Origin: Zasmidium citrigriseum
Taxonomy: Eukaryota; Ascomycota; Dothideomycetes; Mycosphaerellales; Mycosphaerellaceae
Direction of reading: 5' to 3'
Assembly: GCA_002786025.1 (NCBI GenBank)
Contig: NHNW01000031.1
Coordinates: 62,001 to 126,000, forward strand
DNA length: 64,000 nt
Made by a program: the position numbers and the translations under genes. Every line of letters starts with the position of its first letter. The stretch's first letter is position 1. Of this stretch, positions 21,108 through 31,124 are shown piece after piece. Under the pieces are notes generated by a model. It had not been told where the DNA came from. It saw only the letters and a list, made by a program, of their open reading frames with translations, and ran no database searches.

Positions 21108-23906
21108 CTACCACTTCCAGGTCCTTGGACCGAAATAGTCGCCATCGACACCAGTCACGGTCTTCTGAACGGCGGTCTGGTTCTGGTCCAGGGTGTAGAG
21201 GACGTTAGTGCCCCACCAGGTAGTCATCTCGCCTCCTGGAAGCTGGACGCAGAAGAAGAGGAAGATGGCGGTCAATGCCAGTCCAACATCGAGCGCAGCT
21301 GAAGTAACATCTGTAAAACTGTTAGTAAATGCTCTAAAACCCTTTTAAAAGGCTGGACTTTCAATTATACTGCATCCACCAGCCGCGGAACTTATCACGG
21401 ATATACTTGTTGAAGACGAAACCAACGGAGCAGTAGGCGAGCTAGAATTCTCGTCAGCATGTCACAAGCGGGGTATTTCCAGATACGAGTAGACTTACGA
21501 TGTTCATGGCACTGTACGGTGGCACATAGCCCATGGACGACAGAACGACGGGGATGTTGATCTTCCTGATGAAGGGCACCTTGGGGAACGCACGAGCCAG
21601 GCCGTAAACGATGAACGGCAAGAAGAATCCGATGAGCCAGAAATACTGCAAGTCCTGGTAGATGGCGCCGTTGGAGAACAGATGCTTCGGGCCAATGGCA
21701 CCCCAGATGACGGATGCGTTGTAGAAGGTCTTGATGTAGCCACAGGTGAAGTAGTTGGCAGCATCTTCGGTACAGACGCCCTTGATGGCACCAAGGGCCC
21801 ATTCAACAGCGCCCAGCTGACAGAAGCAGGACCAGATCGTTGCCACCAGCTGTGCGGCGAACATTGATCGTTGAGGGACGTGCATGTAGTGACCGAGCTT
21901 GAGATCCTGACAGAAGTACAGAGCCTGAGTCATGGTGATGTAGCCAAAGGTCTTGAACATCATCATGGCAATCGGGTGACCTGGCTGAAGGTATCCGATG
22001 ATGAATTCAGTGAAGACGTTCAATCCCAGCTGAATGTTGGTCATGGCCTGGATCATGCCAATTGGAATCGTCCAGACGGCGGCAATGACAAGCGAGAGCA
22101 CCACCGAGGACGCATTCATACCAGTAGGAAAGCCATTAGCGGAAGCAAAGGCGAAGCCGATCATAACAAGCAGCAGCGCCAAGTACCACCAGGTCGGCAC
22201 CAACTTGTACTTGCGCATGATCCTCATGTGAATGTCGTCCATCTCGCCCTTGGACGCCTTCCATCTCTGCCAAATCTCTCTGCCGTGGAAGAGGTAGGTG
22301 TTTGTGATGAGGGCGGAAATTGTAGCAAAGCTCACGCCGTAGGTCAGAGCGAACGAGGTTGACAAGAATAGTGGTGAGTATTGCTCATACTGCTCTGGGT
22401 TCACAGTGTTGTCAGAGTTGAGGATACGGGTAATGTTGTAAGTGGAGCCCGTGTTATCCGTGATGCCGTTCTGACTGATGGGCAAATACTCGGCATACCA
22501 GGCACCAGTGTAGTGCAGAGCTGGAGTAACAATCCAAAGAAGGAAGATGATTCCAACCAGGAGGTTACCAAGAGCGTGCCATGGAGCGATAAGAGGGCTG
22601 CCGTAGAAACCGTTGATCTGAGCCCAATCAAGCGTGAATCCAGTGAAAGGGAACCCAAGGGCGATTCCAGTGGACTGGCCGAAGAGCTGGTTGACGATCA
22701 CACCCGAGGGCTTGATCCAGGTGACCCAGGCGAAGTAGCTGAGAGCTGGCCAGATGAAGTTGGGGAACCATTGCCAGACGAACACGCAGCCCATCAGGTA
22801 GAGGAACCACCTGTAACGAGAGATGGACCAGCCATGGGTCTTGGCTGGGTCGCTTGGGCTGTGGTCATGAAGCGCGTACATGAAACCAGTATTGACCAAG
22901 GCAGTTGGCCAGATCATGGCAGCCGGCTCGACCAGCCACTTACGGAAGGTACCTGCAAGACCGAAGCCCAAGCATTGAGTGGACAATGCGAACAGGATAT
23001 TGAAACCCCATCCAAAGCTAGGAATGTTGTAGAACTTTTGGATCGAGACCACAGTGTCGACCTGCAGGTGCAGTAGCGTTAGCAGATACCCGAAACGCAT
23101 ATGACATATCGGTCTACTTACGAAGTATCCAGTTCCTCCACCGAAAGCGGCATTGGCCATCGCCACAATGATAACATGCTCCTTGACATTGAATGGACCA
23201 GGGTTGAGGTTCCACTTGAGACCAAACGTGTTGAACTCGCGGTTTGGCAATGCGCGAGCCCAGCCAACACCGATTGGGTAGGCGATCAGCTGCACCACGT
23301 AAGGAGAGATGTTGATGATGGGGTATCGCAGGAAGAACAATCCGTTGACGGCCGAGACAATGGTCGTCAAGAGCAAGCCGATGACCCAGGCACGAATGGT
23401 GCTGGCTGGAACATCTGGATCCTCTGTGCGAACGACGGCGCGGACCTGTCATATGTCAATCAGTATAGCACAAACTGTTGTATAGATGTTGAGCATACCT
23501 CAGGATATGGCGAGTTGTCTACAAGCTCATCCACCAGAATCGCCTCGCCCTTCTGATCATGGGTCTGTGTAGCATCATCGATGGCATCCCACGCAGCATC
23601 TGGCAAATTTGGATCCCAATGATGCTCGGTGCGGAACTTCTTCAAGCGCTGGTTCGCCTCCACTTCTGAGATGTTGTTGACGGCGTCTGCATGGGCAGCT
23701 TCAGAGTCCACCTGCCCAGCAAATTCGCCTGCAATTTTCGAAACGGACGCTGCGCGTGGAGCTCCGGCATCGTCCAGCTCGGTCAACTCAGTCTCGGTGG
23801 GAACGCTGACAACCTTTCCGTCGTAAGTGGTCGTGGGAACTTCGCCCGCTGTGTTGGTTCTCTTGAAGCCAAGCCTCTTGAGAGGGTTCTTGGAGCTGCT
23901 CGCCAT
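21108..23906 (-). CDS. OPT-family oligopeptide transporter
   Basis: A proton-coupled oligopeptide transporter of the plasma membrane, 858 residues if spliced as inferred. Exons are 23906-23499, 23445-23122, 23061-21499, 21441-21363 and 21310-21108. A cytosolic acidic N terminus of about 135 residues precedes the membrane domain. The family NPGPFNVKEH motif, a long run of hydrophobic helices and the C-terminal RDKFRGWWMQYNYVTSAALDVG block are all present. The last intron lacks a GT donor: the only donor that gives the conserved reading is AATT|GAAAGT (21362). Unspliced, the frame hits a TGA at exactly that point, which would drop about 70 C-terminal residues including the last helix. The start is the ATG at 23906. 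Confidence 0.88.
21311..21362 (-). other. Non-canonical GA-AG intron (or lost donor) in the OPT gene
   Basis: This 52-nt intron has a perfect ACTAAC branch site and a TTTTACAG acceptor. At the expected donor the sequence is GAAAGT, not GTAAGT. Joining TATAAT-T to AT-GTT gives the conserved YNYVTSAALDVG. Alternative GT donors nearby break frame or delete conserved residues. Confidence 0.55.
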
Positions 23907-24052
23907 GCTGGGCAACGAAGACCTGCAACCACAGGAAACAAGGAACCCAAAAGGCGGGGAGGAAACAAGCTACGCCAATGCCCTCGTGGCAGGGTTCAAG
24001 GCTTGTTATTAAATAGGTGGCCATGGCCGAGGGCACTAACGAGCCGACGATC

Positions 24053-24485
24053 TCAAGGTGGCAGGTCGTCGTCGTCCAGCACCAACACCTCTCCAGCGGC
24101 GAGACCGATCATTGGAAAGCTAAGGTCAATCTCCGCGTTACGCATTCGGATGAGGCGCCGGGCGTGGCGATCCTGGCCATGATAGCTATCGCGGGCACGA
24201 CAGGACGAGCAGGAGATCAACCTTTGGCCACTTGTCGCTTCGAGCAAGGGCGCGCATGTCAACTGCTAGTTTGTCAATGTCGCGTGCGGCGCTGGACGCT
24301 GATACGACGGCGACGGGCTGGTCACTTATCGAAGGAGCATTGGTTGCGTCGTTGATGCGGAGAGATGGCTGCTCGCGCGGCACCACGACGTTCCACCTGC
24401 CTGAAGAAGTTGGCGGCGGCGCATGATAAGACTTTGCGAGATCCGGCCCGTTGGCTTCCAACTTCTTCAGGGCTTCTTCTTCCAC
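24053..24485 (-). pseudogene. Small unknown coding fragment, two exons, no start found
   Basis: A minus-strand frame (24485-24222) reads a polar segment with TSSGRWNVVVP, then RALARSDKWPK. A 49-nt intron (24221-24173, GTTGAT...CAG) would join it in phase to 24172-24053, ending DLSFPMIGLAAGEVLVLDDDDLPP. Together they give about 127 residues with protein-like composition. There is no ATG: upstream the frame meets a TAA at about 24530. It may be a gene remnant or lack a first exon that I cannot find. No family recognised. Confidence 0.3.
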
Positions 24486-25686
24486 GCCAGTCCGAATAAG
24501 CTCGCGAGTGGTCGATGGTTAAAAAAGGCTTAGTAAAGCTTGGCGGGACGTTCTCTCTATTGTGAACGGTACTTGTAGGTAAGTAGAGTCTTTAGTAGAG
24601 TTGGAATGTGACCAGGTGACACGAGCCCTCGGAATTGATCAACACTGCTGCTCGTTTCTCTTGAATCGCAGAGCAGTGGCCCGCGGGACGAATGGAATCC
24701 GGCGACCGCATGTGGTGATTGCTCGTCTCAGGCCGACATCCAATCTCACGCGGACATGGTTGCATCGTGGTGTCGCGTGGGCGGTTCGCACTAGCGTTGA
24801 ACTTGTCGGGTTCGCTCCACGATAGTTGGGTGTCAGACGAAGGGTTTCGTCTAGTCTTATCGTTCGAACTCGTGTTGGAAGCCTGACCTGGAGCTAATTA
24901 ATATTGTAGACCTGCCGTCCGGCATCCGTGTTCTAGCTACCACATGGGCATGAGTAGCGACGAGGAGACGTGGCCGGTAACGCGTCAAGGGCTCGGCGGC
25001 TCGCAGTACCCTGCATCTCGGTCGAAGCAAGTTACTCGCACACCCCATGTCCATTGGAAGTGATTGTTGTGGGCTTCAGAGGTCACAGCTCTCGGTGAAC
25101 CGCCTAGAGAGTCGCAGGGCACTGAGCATCCATGCAATCCTTTCATAGCCTTATCGCGGCGACGTAATCCCGTATTCTAGAATCTCGGTTGCTCGTCTGT
25201 ATGATGCCCTGCTCGCAATCCCTCCTCATTACGTGCGCCTGCGGCTCAACGCGGCACAGGTGGTAGGCCGAAAGGTGCAGCTTCGTGCATATGCATCGAA
25301 CGGATTGGCGTTTCTAGCTCTCGCCGCCATCCTAGAACAGATTGTCGGTGATAAAGATAAGTATGGAGCAAGCAATAGAGTCGAGGAGAAGGACCATGTG
25401 AAGTCCAGTAGGACACTTCGCCTCTTTATCCACTCTGAGTTGCACGTGCGAAAGCGAGACTGACTCCGAATACCGAACGCCGTTGGTAAGAGTGGATACG
25501 CTGATCCTACAGTCGAAATACGGTCTTGGTAAGCCTTCCTCAATGGTTAACTTCGAGAAGAACGAGCGAATAGAGAGGGAGGGCAGGGAAAGGGGCCTTG
25601 GCAATCACCGTCTCTGGATTCGTAGCTTGACGTGAAGGCGCTAGACAATCCATATATCGTATAGCACGATGTTGCATATGTACATT
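24486..25686. other. Intergenic, no gene seen
   Basis: About 1.2 kb with only short, unrelated open frames on both strands. I see no repeats, tRNA or splice-linked coding. Confidence 0.5.
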
Positions 25687-26560
25687 TCAAATGTCTCTCG
25701 ACGTTCTCGGAGGCTTTGCGTTCTCTGGAGTTTCGTTGGCTTCCAACTCATTCTGTATTGTACTACCAGGCAGTTCGTGTGAGATGTGTTTCGCTGGAAG
25801 CTCGCTCCAATAGCTGGGAGCTCGCGGTGAGTATTGCGTCTGCGCTGGCGAGCTTGTCCAAGATCCAATCGCTGGAGAGTTCTCATAGCTTTCTATAGCC
25901 GCGTTAGCACCTTGGTTGCCAATCCTGCCAGCAGAAGTGACCACTTACGAGGTACGTGTTTCAGTATGGTCCCGTCCTGTGTCGGTAACTCCTGGATCTC
26001 CTGCTCAGCAGGCTCGTCTGGTGCTCTCGCTGCCCGCCGCTGTCGCCGATAGAACCATAGAATGGCAAGTATTATGAGGGTAAGTCCTACTATTCCGCCA
26101 ACAACGCCACCGGCGATGGCTCCGGTGTTGGATGAGTCGTCGTCAGACGATGAACTGTCACTATAGGTGTCGTTCAATAGCAGAAATGGTTCTGCGGTCC
26201 CAGGATTACTCGATATGAAGGCGCCAGACAACTGGTTCGAAGGGCAACCATCGGTACATGGATTACCTCCACAGCAACCCCAAAATGGCCTATTCCAAGG
26301 TCAGCTTGTCTCTCGGTTCTGCTGGAGGCTAAGTATGCCACTCACGGGTCGGTGAAGCCACAAGTGTAGAACAGGCCTGCGTCGCATTGTTGATCGGGTA
26401 TTTGACCATGTTGATCGGCATCAAAGCTCGTCGGGACCAAGTCTCCAGCAGCGCATCCGTTTACACATGGATTTCTCCCACAGCAGCCCACAAATCTGCT
26501 GCCTTCAGCGCAGGCGTAGAAGTCACCGCCCGAAGGGCAGGACATATTAGGTGTCGTCAT
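25687..26560 (-). CDS. Cys-rich single-pass membrane protein with two CGxNPC modules
   Basis: A protein of 253 residues in three exons: 26560-26346, 26289-25949 and 25892-25687, with 56-nt introns. The N-terminal ectodomain holds two copies of a module ending GCCG-NPC--GC (about residues 8-36 and 59-87), each preceded by an FY-C segment. A short Ser/Asp stalk follows, then a Gly-rich membrane helix (about 129-152), an FYRRQRR stop-transfer patch, and a Pro/Ser/Glu-rich cytosolic tail. There is no classical signal peptide, so the single helix probably acts as a type III anchor. The module pattern recurs in fungal surface proteins of unknown role. The architecture echoes the gene at 8093 but the Cys spacing differs. 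Confidence 0.8.
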
Positions 26561-27729
26561 CCTCCTGTATTACGAAGTATGAAATGTACCGTATGTGCAA
26601 GAAATGAAGGATGGGTTCAAAGAGACATAAGACGGAGATGGAGAGTAAGGAAAAGGTTAGCGAAACAATCCGAGAGTCGTCGTTCATACATAGATTGTTG
26701 GCCTTACAGTCAGCGGCCGAAAGATTGGCCTCCCAAGACATCGGCTGAGCTCCAAGAACCGAAGACTGCGTGGCGGCCATCTCGTGTGCAGATCGAGTGT
26801 GGCCGCACAGGTCAGCCAATGGAGGCATGCAGTACGATTCTCTCGGCAGTCTGCAATGCAGCCTTGTGCCTTCCGCCTTGTTCAGCAGGTGCCAAGGCAT
26901 ATGGCTGCGAGATGAACGCACGGGGAATTGGCAGCTCGCATATGTCCGTTGCGGTCCCTTCACATCGTTCCTCGAAAGAACTGCTGTTCGCGAGGCGTCC
27001 TAGGGCTCACACGGAAGCACGCTCAGTCTAGGTCTGAAAGGATTGTCAGCTGCTGTGCAAGTGTCTTGGAGGCCAAGAGCACAGCTGAGCAGGTTGTCGC
27101 AATCTCGCTTGAGTAGTTCCGTATACGTCTCGATGTGTGGCGCGGTACAGAGGTCTCGATTCATTGCGCATTGTGCGTGCTGGTCGAGGTGTCCGCCAAC
27201 GAGGCTGATTACACTTGCCATATTCGTGGGGGTTCCTAGAAGCCTGCTCGCAAAGATCACTCAGGCACGCTTATCATACCGCATTTTAAGCCCGGTATAC
27301 GAGCATTGCTGACACGAGAAGGGGACTCCGGCAAGTCGGTGTGGCGGCGCTGGGTGAGACAGCATCTCATGTTGTTGTTGTGTGACAGAAGAAAGAAGAT
27401 GGCTGAGAAGGAAAGAACCACGATCAAAGGCGGGCCGCTCGGCCGGGCCGACGCCCTCGCTCCTATTTAAACACCCTTGGCCATCCTTGAACCACTGCCT
27501 ACGTTCTAGTATCCCATCAGACAATCTTGGTGAACAGCTTCATTGAGTTTCAACTCGCTTCTAAAAGACATTACGCTAAAGACTTTGGGTATCTCCAACA
27601 AAAACGCGATGAGCTCTTCTCCAGCGTACACTTCAAGCGCCCACAGGCTATGCAACTTGTCCATGTAACAAATTCTTGATCTTCAAACATCTCTCCAGAT
27701 GTTACCAAATCAGTCTTGCAAGCCGTTTC
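26561..27729. other. Intergenic, no gene seen
   Basis: About 1.17 kb between the Cys-rich protein start and the hydrolase 3' end. It carries the promoter of the former. Open frames are short and inconsistent. Confidence 0.5.
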
Positions 27730-30700
27730 TCACAGCCGACCGTCTCGCTGACCAACCCAGTATCCAGCAATCTCGGTCAAAACATCGCCCATAATCACAG
27801 GACTCGCCATCAGGCCATGCCCCTCCCCTGCAAGAACACGCACTTCACAGCCTCCTCTGGCTGTGGCGTCAGCCCAACTTTCGCGACTCTCACGCGCGTC
27901 CGTGTCGAGATGCAATCCCAGCGCCCTTCTATTCATCTGCTCTGCCAGCCACTTAACGTTTGCGATGGGGACTCGCTTGTCCTCGGACCCGTGGGTGATG
28001 ACAACCTCACGCCCAACATCTGTGTATCGGAAGCCAACATCCCGGTTACGTTCCAAACAAACCAAGAGGTCGGTCGCAGGATTGCTGTCTCGGGTCGCCA
28101 GATCCCACGTACGTTGTGTCAGACGGCTGGTGTATTCGATTTGTCTTTCTCTTTCAGCATGTTCAGCAGCGTTCAGTCCAGTCGTTGCATACGCAAGACC
28201 TGGATCCATTGGCGATGCCGTTGCAGAAAGAACCAGCGACCCTCGTTTCAGAGCAGTATCATCTTCCTCCTCAACGACTGGAACAGGAAAGTTTTCCAGT
28301 GGGTTTGTATTGGGCATGAATTGGTCCATCAGCATCATCGATTCGCGTCGTTTGTATTCTGGTCGGTCGCTGCTCATCGGTCTCTTCACTGCATTATCGT
28401 CGGAATGCGGTGCTCGTCGCGGTGGCGTTCGATTTGAGTTCGACTTGATATTCCGCTTAGTCGCTGGCTTTAGCGACGCCGAAGTGGCCGTCATGAACGA
28501 TGAATTGGCAGCTTTGAGGAATGGCGTTGGCAGGACACGCAGGAAGCGTTGGCTCCTTGGCAGAGGATTGGCTGGTGGTGCAGATGTTGCAGTGTGCGAG
28601 ATCGCTTCCAGTTGGCTTGGCGGCACCCACGGAGCCAGCAGATGGACTTTGCCCTTCACCAGATGAGGGAGAATCAGCGCAGTAGCAAGGGCATAGATGG
28701 CGCCCGCCGAATGGGCGAGGATGCTGAACTTGATGATGCCCAGATGTTGACAGACAGCCAGAACGTCCTCGGGCCAACTCAGGGGCCCGCTCTTGTCAGT
28801 CGGAGGAAAAGGCTCACTTCCACCCACTCCTGGCCGATCCAGCGTGATCAAGCGCAGTCGTAAAGTGGTCGCCAATTCGTCGAAGAAGGCTGTCACGTAT
28901 CGAGTGAGACCCATGCCAACGCAAACGAACACAGCAGCTCCTTCAGGATCCCCAACCTCTGAAAAGGCAATCGTGCGGCCGGACGTTGGGTGCTTGATGG
29001 TGCGAGTAAGGCGCTCTGCACTCAAATACTCCTCAACAGCATCCTCTATACTGTCTCTTCGCTTCAACTCTTCATCATCGTCCAACGCTCGTGCAAGGCG
29101 TGCATCACTCATCGACTTCCGTCGATTCCTCTTCTTGTCGAAATCCAGTGGAAGATCCGGGTGGACGGCCGTCCACCTATCAGACGGCGATCGTTTGGCT
29201 TTCTTCGAAGGTTTGCCGTGGGGAGGAGGCGCAAGCGTTGCTTGCTTTTGGGGAGTCGGAAGATCCAATCCCTTGAGGAAGAGTGATGATTGATCGGACG
29301 ACTCGTGACTGCGCTTCTCCTGATCGGAATCCCTATAGTATTCCACACCATTCAGTAAATCCACGGCCCGCGCATACGAATAATCCAACGACGGCGGAGG
29401 AATAGGCGAGTTGTCCGACTTCGATGTCGCTGGCCTGTAATGGGAGGAAAGAGGCCGCGTGAACTCCAACGACTTTCTGCTCCGTTGACTCGCAGCGGGA
29501 ATATTGCGCGCATCGCTAGTGCCGTTCACCGCTGCACCATTGACATTCTCTACTTGCGTCTTCTCACCCTTGCCTCCTGGCAAGTATTGGTTGGGTCCAG
29601 GCTCAGTCGTAGCTCGATTGGCTGGAGGACGCGTTCCGGATCCTCGCTTAGACGCTTCGGCTGGTGGAGCTGACAGCTCATAAACCGGGGGCCATTTTGC
29701 ATCCGTCTCTTCGTGGGGCGATTCGATGGGTGATGGATAAGTAGTTGACTCCTGCAGTCTTGACTTTCTTTTCTCTCTGAGTTCTTTGATGCGCTTTACC
29801 GTTTCGTCGTCTTCCCCAAGATCAATCCAACTTGAGTCCGGTATCGAAGGCGATGACTGCTTTACAGCCATTGATTCCGACTTGCTCGGTGTCACAGTAT
29901 GTCTTTTCGACTTTCTGTGCTTCTTCTTCCCGCCAGCGGGGCTATGACTGGATTGACGAAGAGAAGAGGTCCTCGTGGGAATCGAATCTGAGATCGGGCT
30001 CGGTACCTTCAATATCGGGACGTCACCCACTGAAAGATGGCTGTCTGAGGAGGCCTTGCTCTCGATGGCCGGTCTCTGCTCCACAGCCGGGGAAGGAGCG
30101 TTCGGCGTGGGTGTGGGCGATGGTGAGATTGGTGATTCGAGAGGTTGATCTTCGTTGATGGTCACGTCGGTAAGATAAAGTCTGCCTTTGGACGTTGATA
30201 TTGGCGGCGGCGTTCTCGCAATGATCTTCTCCGCGAGCGAGACAGAGGGAGTATCCAGCGAAGGCTGCGGCGAGAACTCACGCGGTGTCGACCTGAGCAT
30301 GTCCTGCGAGCTCATGCGCCGCAGGCTCTTCCGTGGCGTCCTGCCTCTGGAAATATCCGACCGCGCGTCCGTGTCTGCGTTCTTTCTAACCCAACTCTCC
30401 GAGCTCAACTTGTTCCTCCTACTGCCAGGTCGATCGACGCTTGCCCCAGAAAACGAGCTCCTTCGCGATCCAGCACGATGCCGGAAAACAGCGGGTGTTC
30501 CCGCTGGCTTGCTGAACGATGGATGGCGCTTGGCCGTGTAGTTGGACAGGCCGGATGGCGGTCGTGAGGTAGGAATAGTAGGAGGTAATGCAGCCTCGCT
30601 CACTCCCTCTTCGTCGTCCAGGGACAAGCTATTGCCATACTCGACACCGAAGCCAGGAGAAGAAGTGTTGCGATGGATCGAGGCGGTACTCGCAACTGAG

Positions 30701-30990
30701 CGGCTGGAGGAGTCTGGGCGCGAGTGCTTGCTGGCGGTGTCGGACTGCTGGTCGCTGCGTTCGACGACGGGCAGCGGAGTGAGAGTGTCTTCGAGCGAGG
30801 AGAGGATGGACGAGATGACGTGCGGGTTGGCGGGTTTTGCCTTGACGCGGTTTGGGTTTCTGTGTTTGGGCGGCGCACGCAGGTCCAGGCTGTGGTTGTT
30901 GTGGTGCGAACTGCCGGCTGGCGGCTCTCTCGACCATGGTTCCGACTCGGGAGCAGGAGAGGCGCGCATGTCGAAGTCCATCATGGCCAT
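27730..30990 (-). CDS. Large alpha/beta hydrolase-fold protein with disordered N-terminal half
   Basis: A single exon of 1086 residues. The first 650 or so are Ser/Pro/Arg-rich low-complexity sequence with many possible phosphorylation sites. The catalytic domain begins near 660 (TIKHPTSGRTIAFSEVG). LDRPGVGGSEPFP follows the typical strand 4 turn. The nucleophile elbow is AHSAGA near residue 757, with Ala where most relatives have Gly. A candidate catalytic His lies in GEGHGLMASP near the C terminus and an Asp in HGSEDKRVP. A further polar insert (Arg/Ser/Asn-rich) splits the cap region. The start at 30990 is the first ATG; the frame above it begins with GTG. Substrate unknown; esterase or lipase activity is only inferred. 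Confidence 0.85.
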   Translation of the reverse strand: MAMMDFDMRASPAPESEPWSREPPAGSSHHNNHSLDLRAPPKHRNPNRVKAKPANPHVISSILSSLEDTLTPLPVVERSDQQSDTASKHSRPDSSSRSVASTASIHRNTSSPGFGVEYGNSLSLDDEEGVSEAALPPTIPTSRPPSGLSNYTAKRHPSFSKPAGTPAVFRHRAGSRRSSFSGASVDRPGSRRNKLSSESWVRKNADTDARSDISRGRTPRKSLRRMSSQDMLRSTPREFSPQPSLDTPSVSLAEKIIARTPPPISTSKGRLYLTDVTINEDQPLESPISPSPTPTPNAPSPAVEQRPAIESKASSDSHLSVGDVPILKVPSPISDSIPTRTSSLRQSSHSPAGGKKKHRKSKRHTVTPSKSESMAVKQSSPSIPDSSWIDLGEDDETVKRIKELREKRKSRLQESTTYPSPIESPHEETDAKWPPVYELSAPPAEASKRGSGTRPPANRATTEPGPNQYLPGGKGEKTQVENVNGAAVNGTSDARNIPAASQRSRKSLEFTRPLSSHYRPATSKSDNSPIPPPSLDYSYARAVDLLNGVEYYRDSDQEKRSHESSDQSSLFLKGLDLPTPQKQATLAPPPHGKPSKKAKRSPSDRWTAVHPDLPLDFDKKRNRRKSMSDARLARALDDDEELKRRDSIEDAVEEYLSAERLTRTIKHPTSGRTIAFSEVGDPEGAAVFVCVGMGLTRYVTAFFDELATTLRLRLITLDRPGVGGSEPFPPTDKSGPLSWPEDVLAVCQHLGIIKFSILAHSAGAIYALATALILPHLVKGKVHLLAPWVPPSQLEAISHTATSAPPANPLPRSQRFLRVLPTPFLKAANSSFMTATSASLKPATKRNIKSNSNRTPPRRAPHSDDNAVKRPMSSDRPEYKRRESMMLMDQFMPNTNPLENFPVPVVEEEDDTALKRGSLVLSATASPMDPGLAYATTGLNAAEHAERERQIEYTSRLTQRTWDLATRDSNPATDLLVCLERNRDVGFRYTDVGREVVITHGSEDKRVPIANVKWLAEQMNRRALGLHLDTDARESRESWADATARGGCEVRVLAGEGHGLMASPVIMGDVLTEIAGYWVGQRDGRL

Positions 30991-31114
30991 CTGCACGCCC
31001 GTTGGCGCAGTCTGCAGCGCGCTGCTAGTAATACTATCCCTTCGTGGCCCGAACTATAAATTGATACCCAGTCGCCCGTTGCAACCTTATATTGTCCGTG
31101 ACTAAACCTAATCC

Positions 31115-31124
31115 AGTAGGCCGG
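31115..31124 (+). repeat. Left copy of a 10-bp direct repeat flanking the RIP block
   Basis: The sequence AGTAGGCCGG occurs here and again at 34005-34014, close to both edges of the mutated block. It may be a target-site duplication or part of the element ends. Confidence 0.4.

Noticed and set aside
22381..23076. 231-codon open frame on the plus strand inside the OPT gene
   Set aside because: It is antisense to a long, well-identified membrane protein and has no features of its own.
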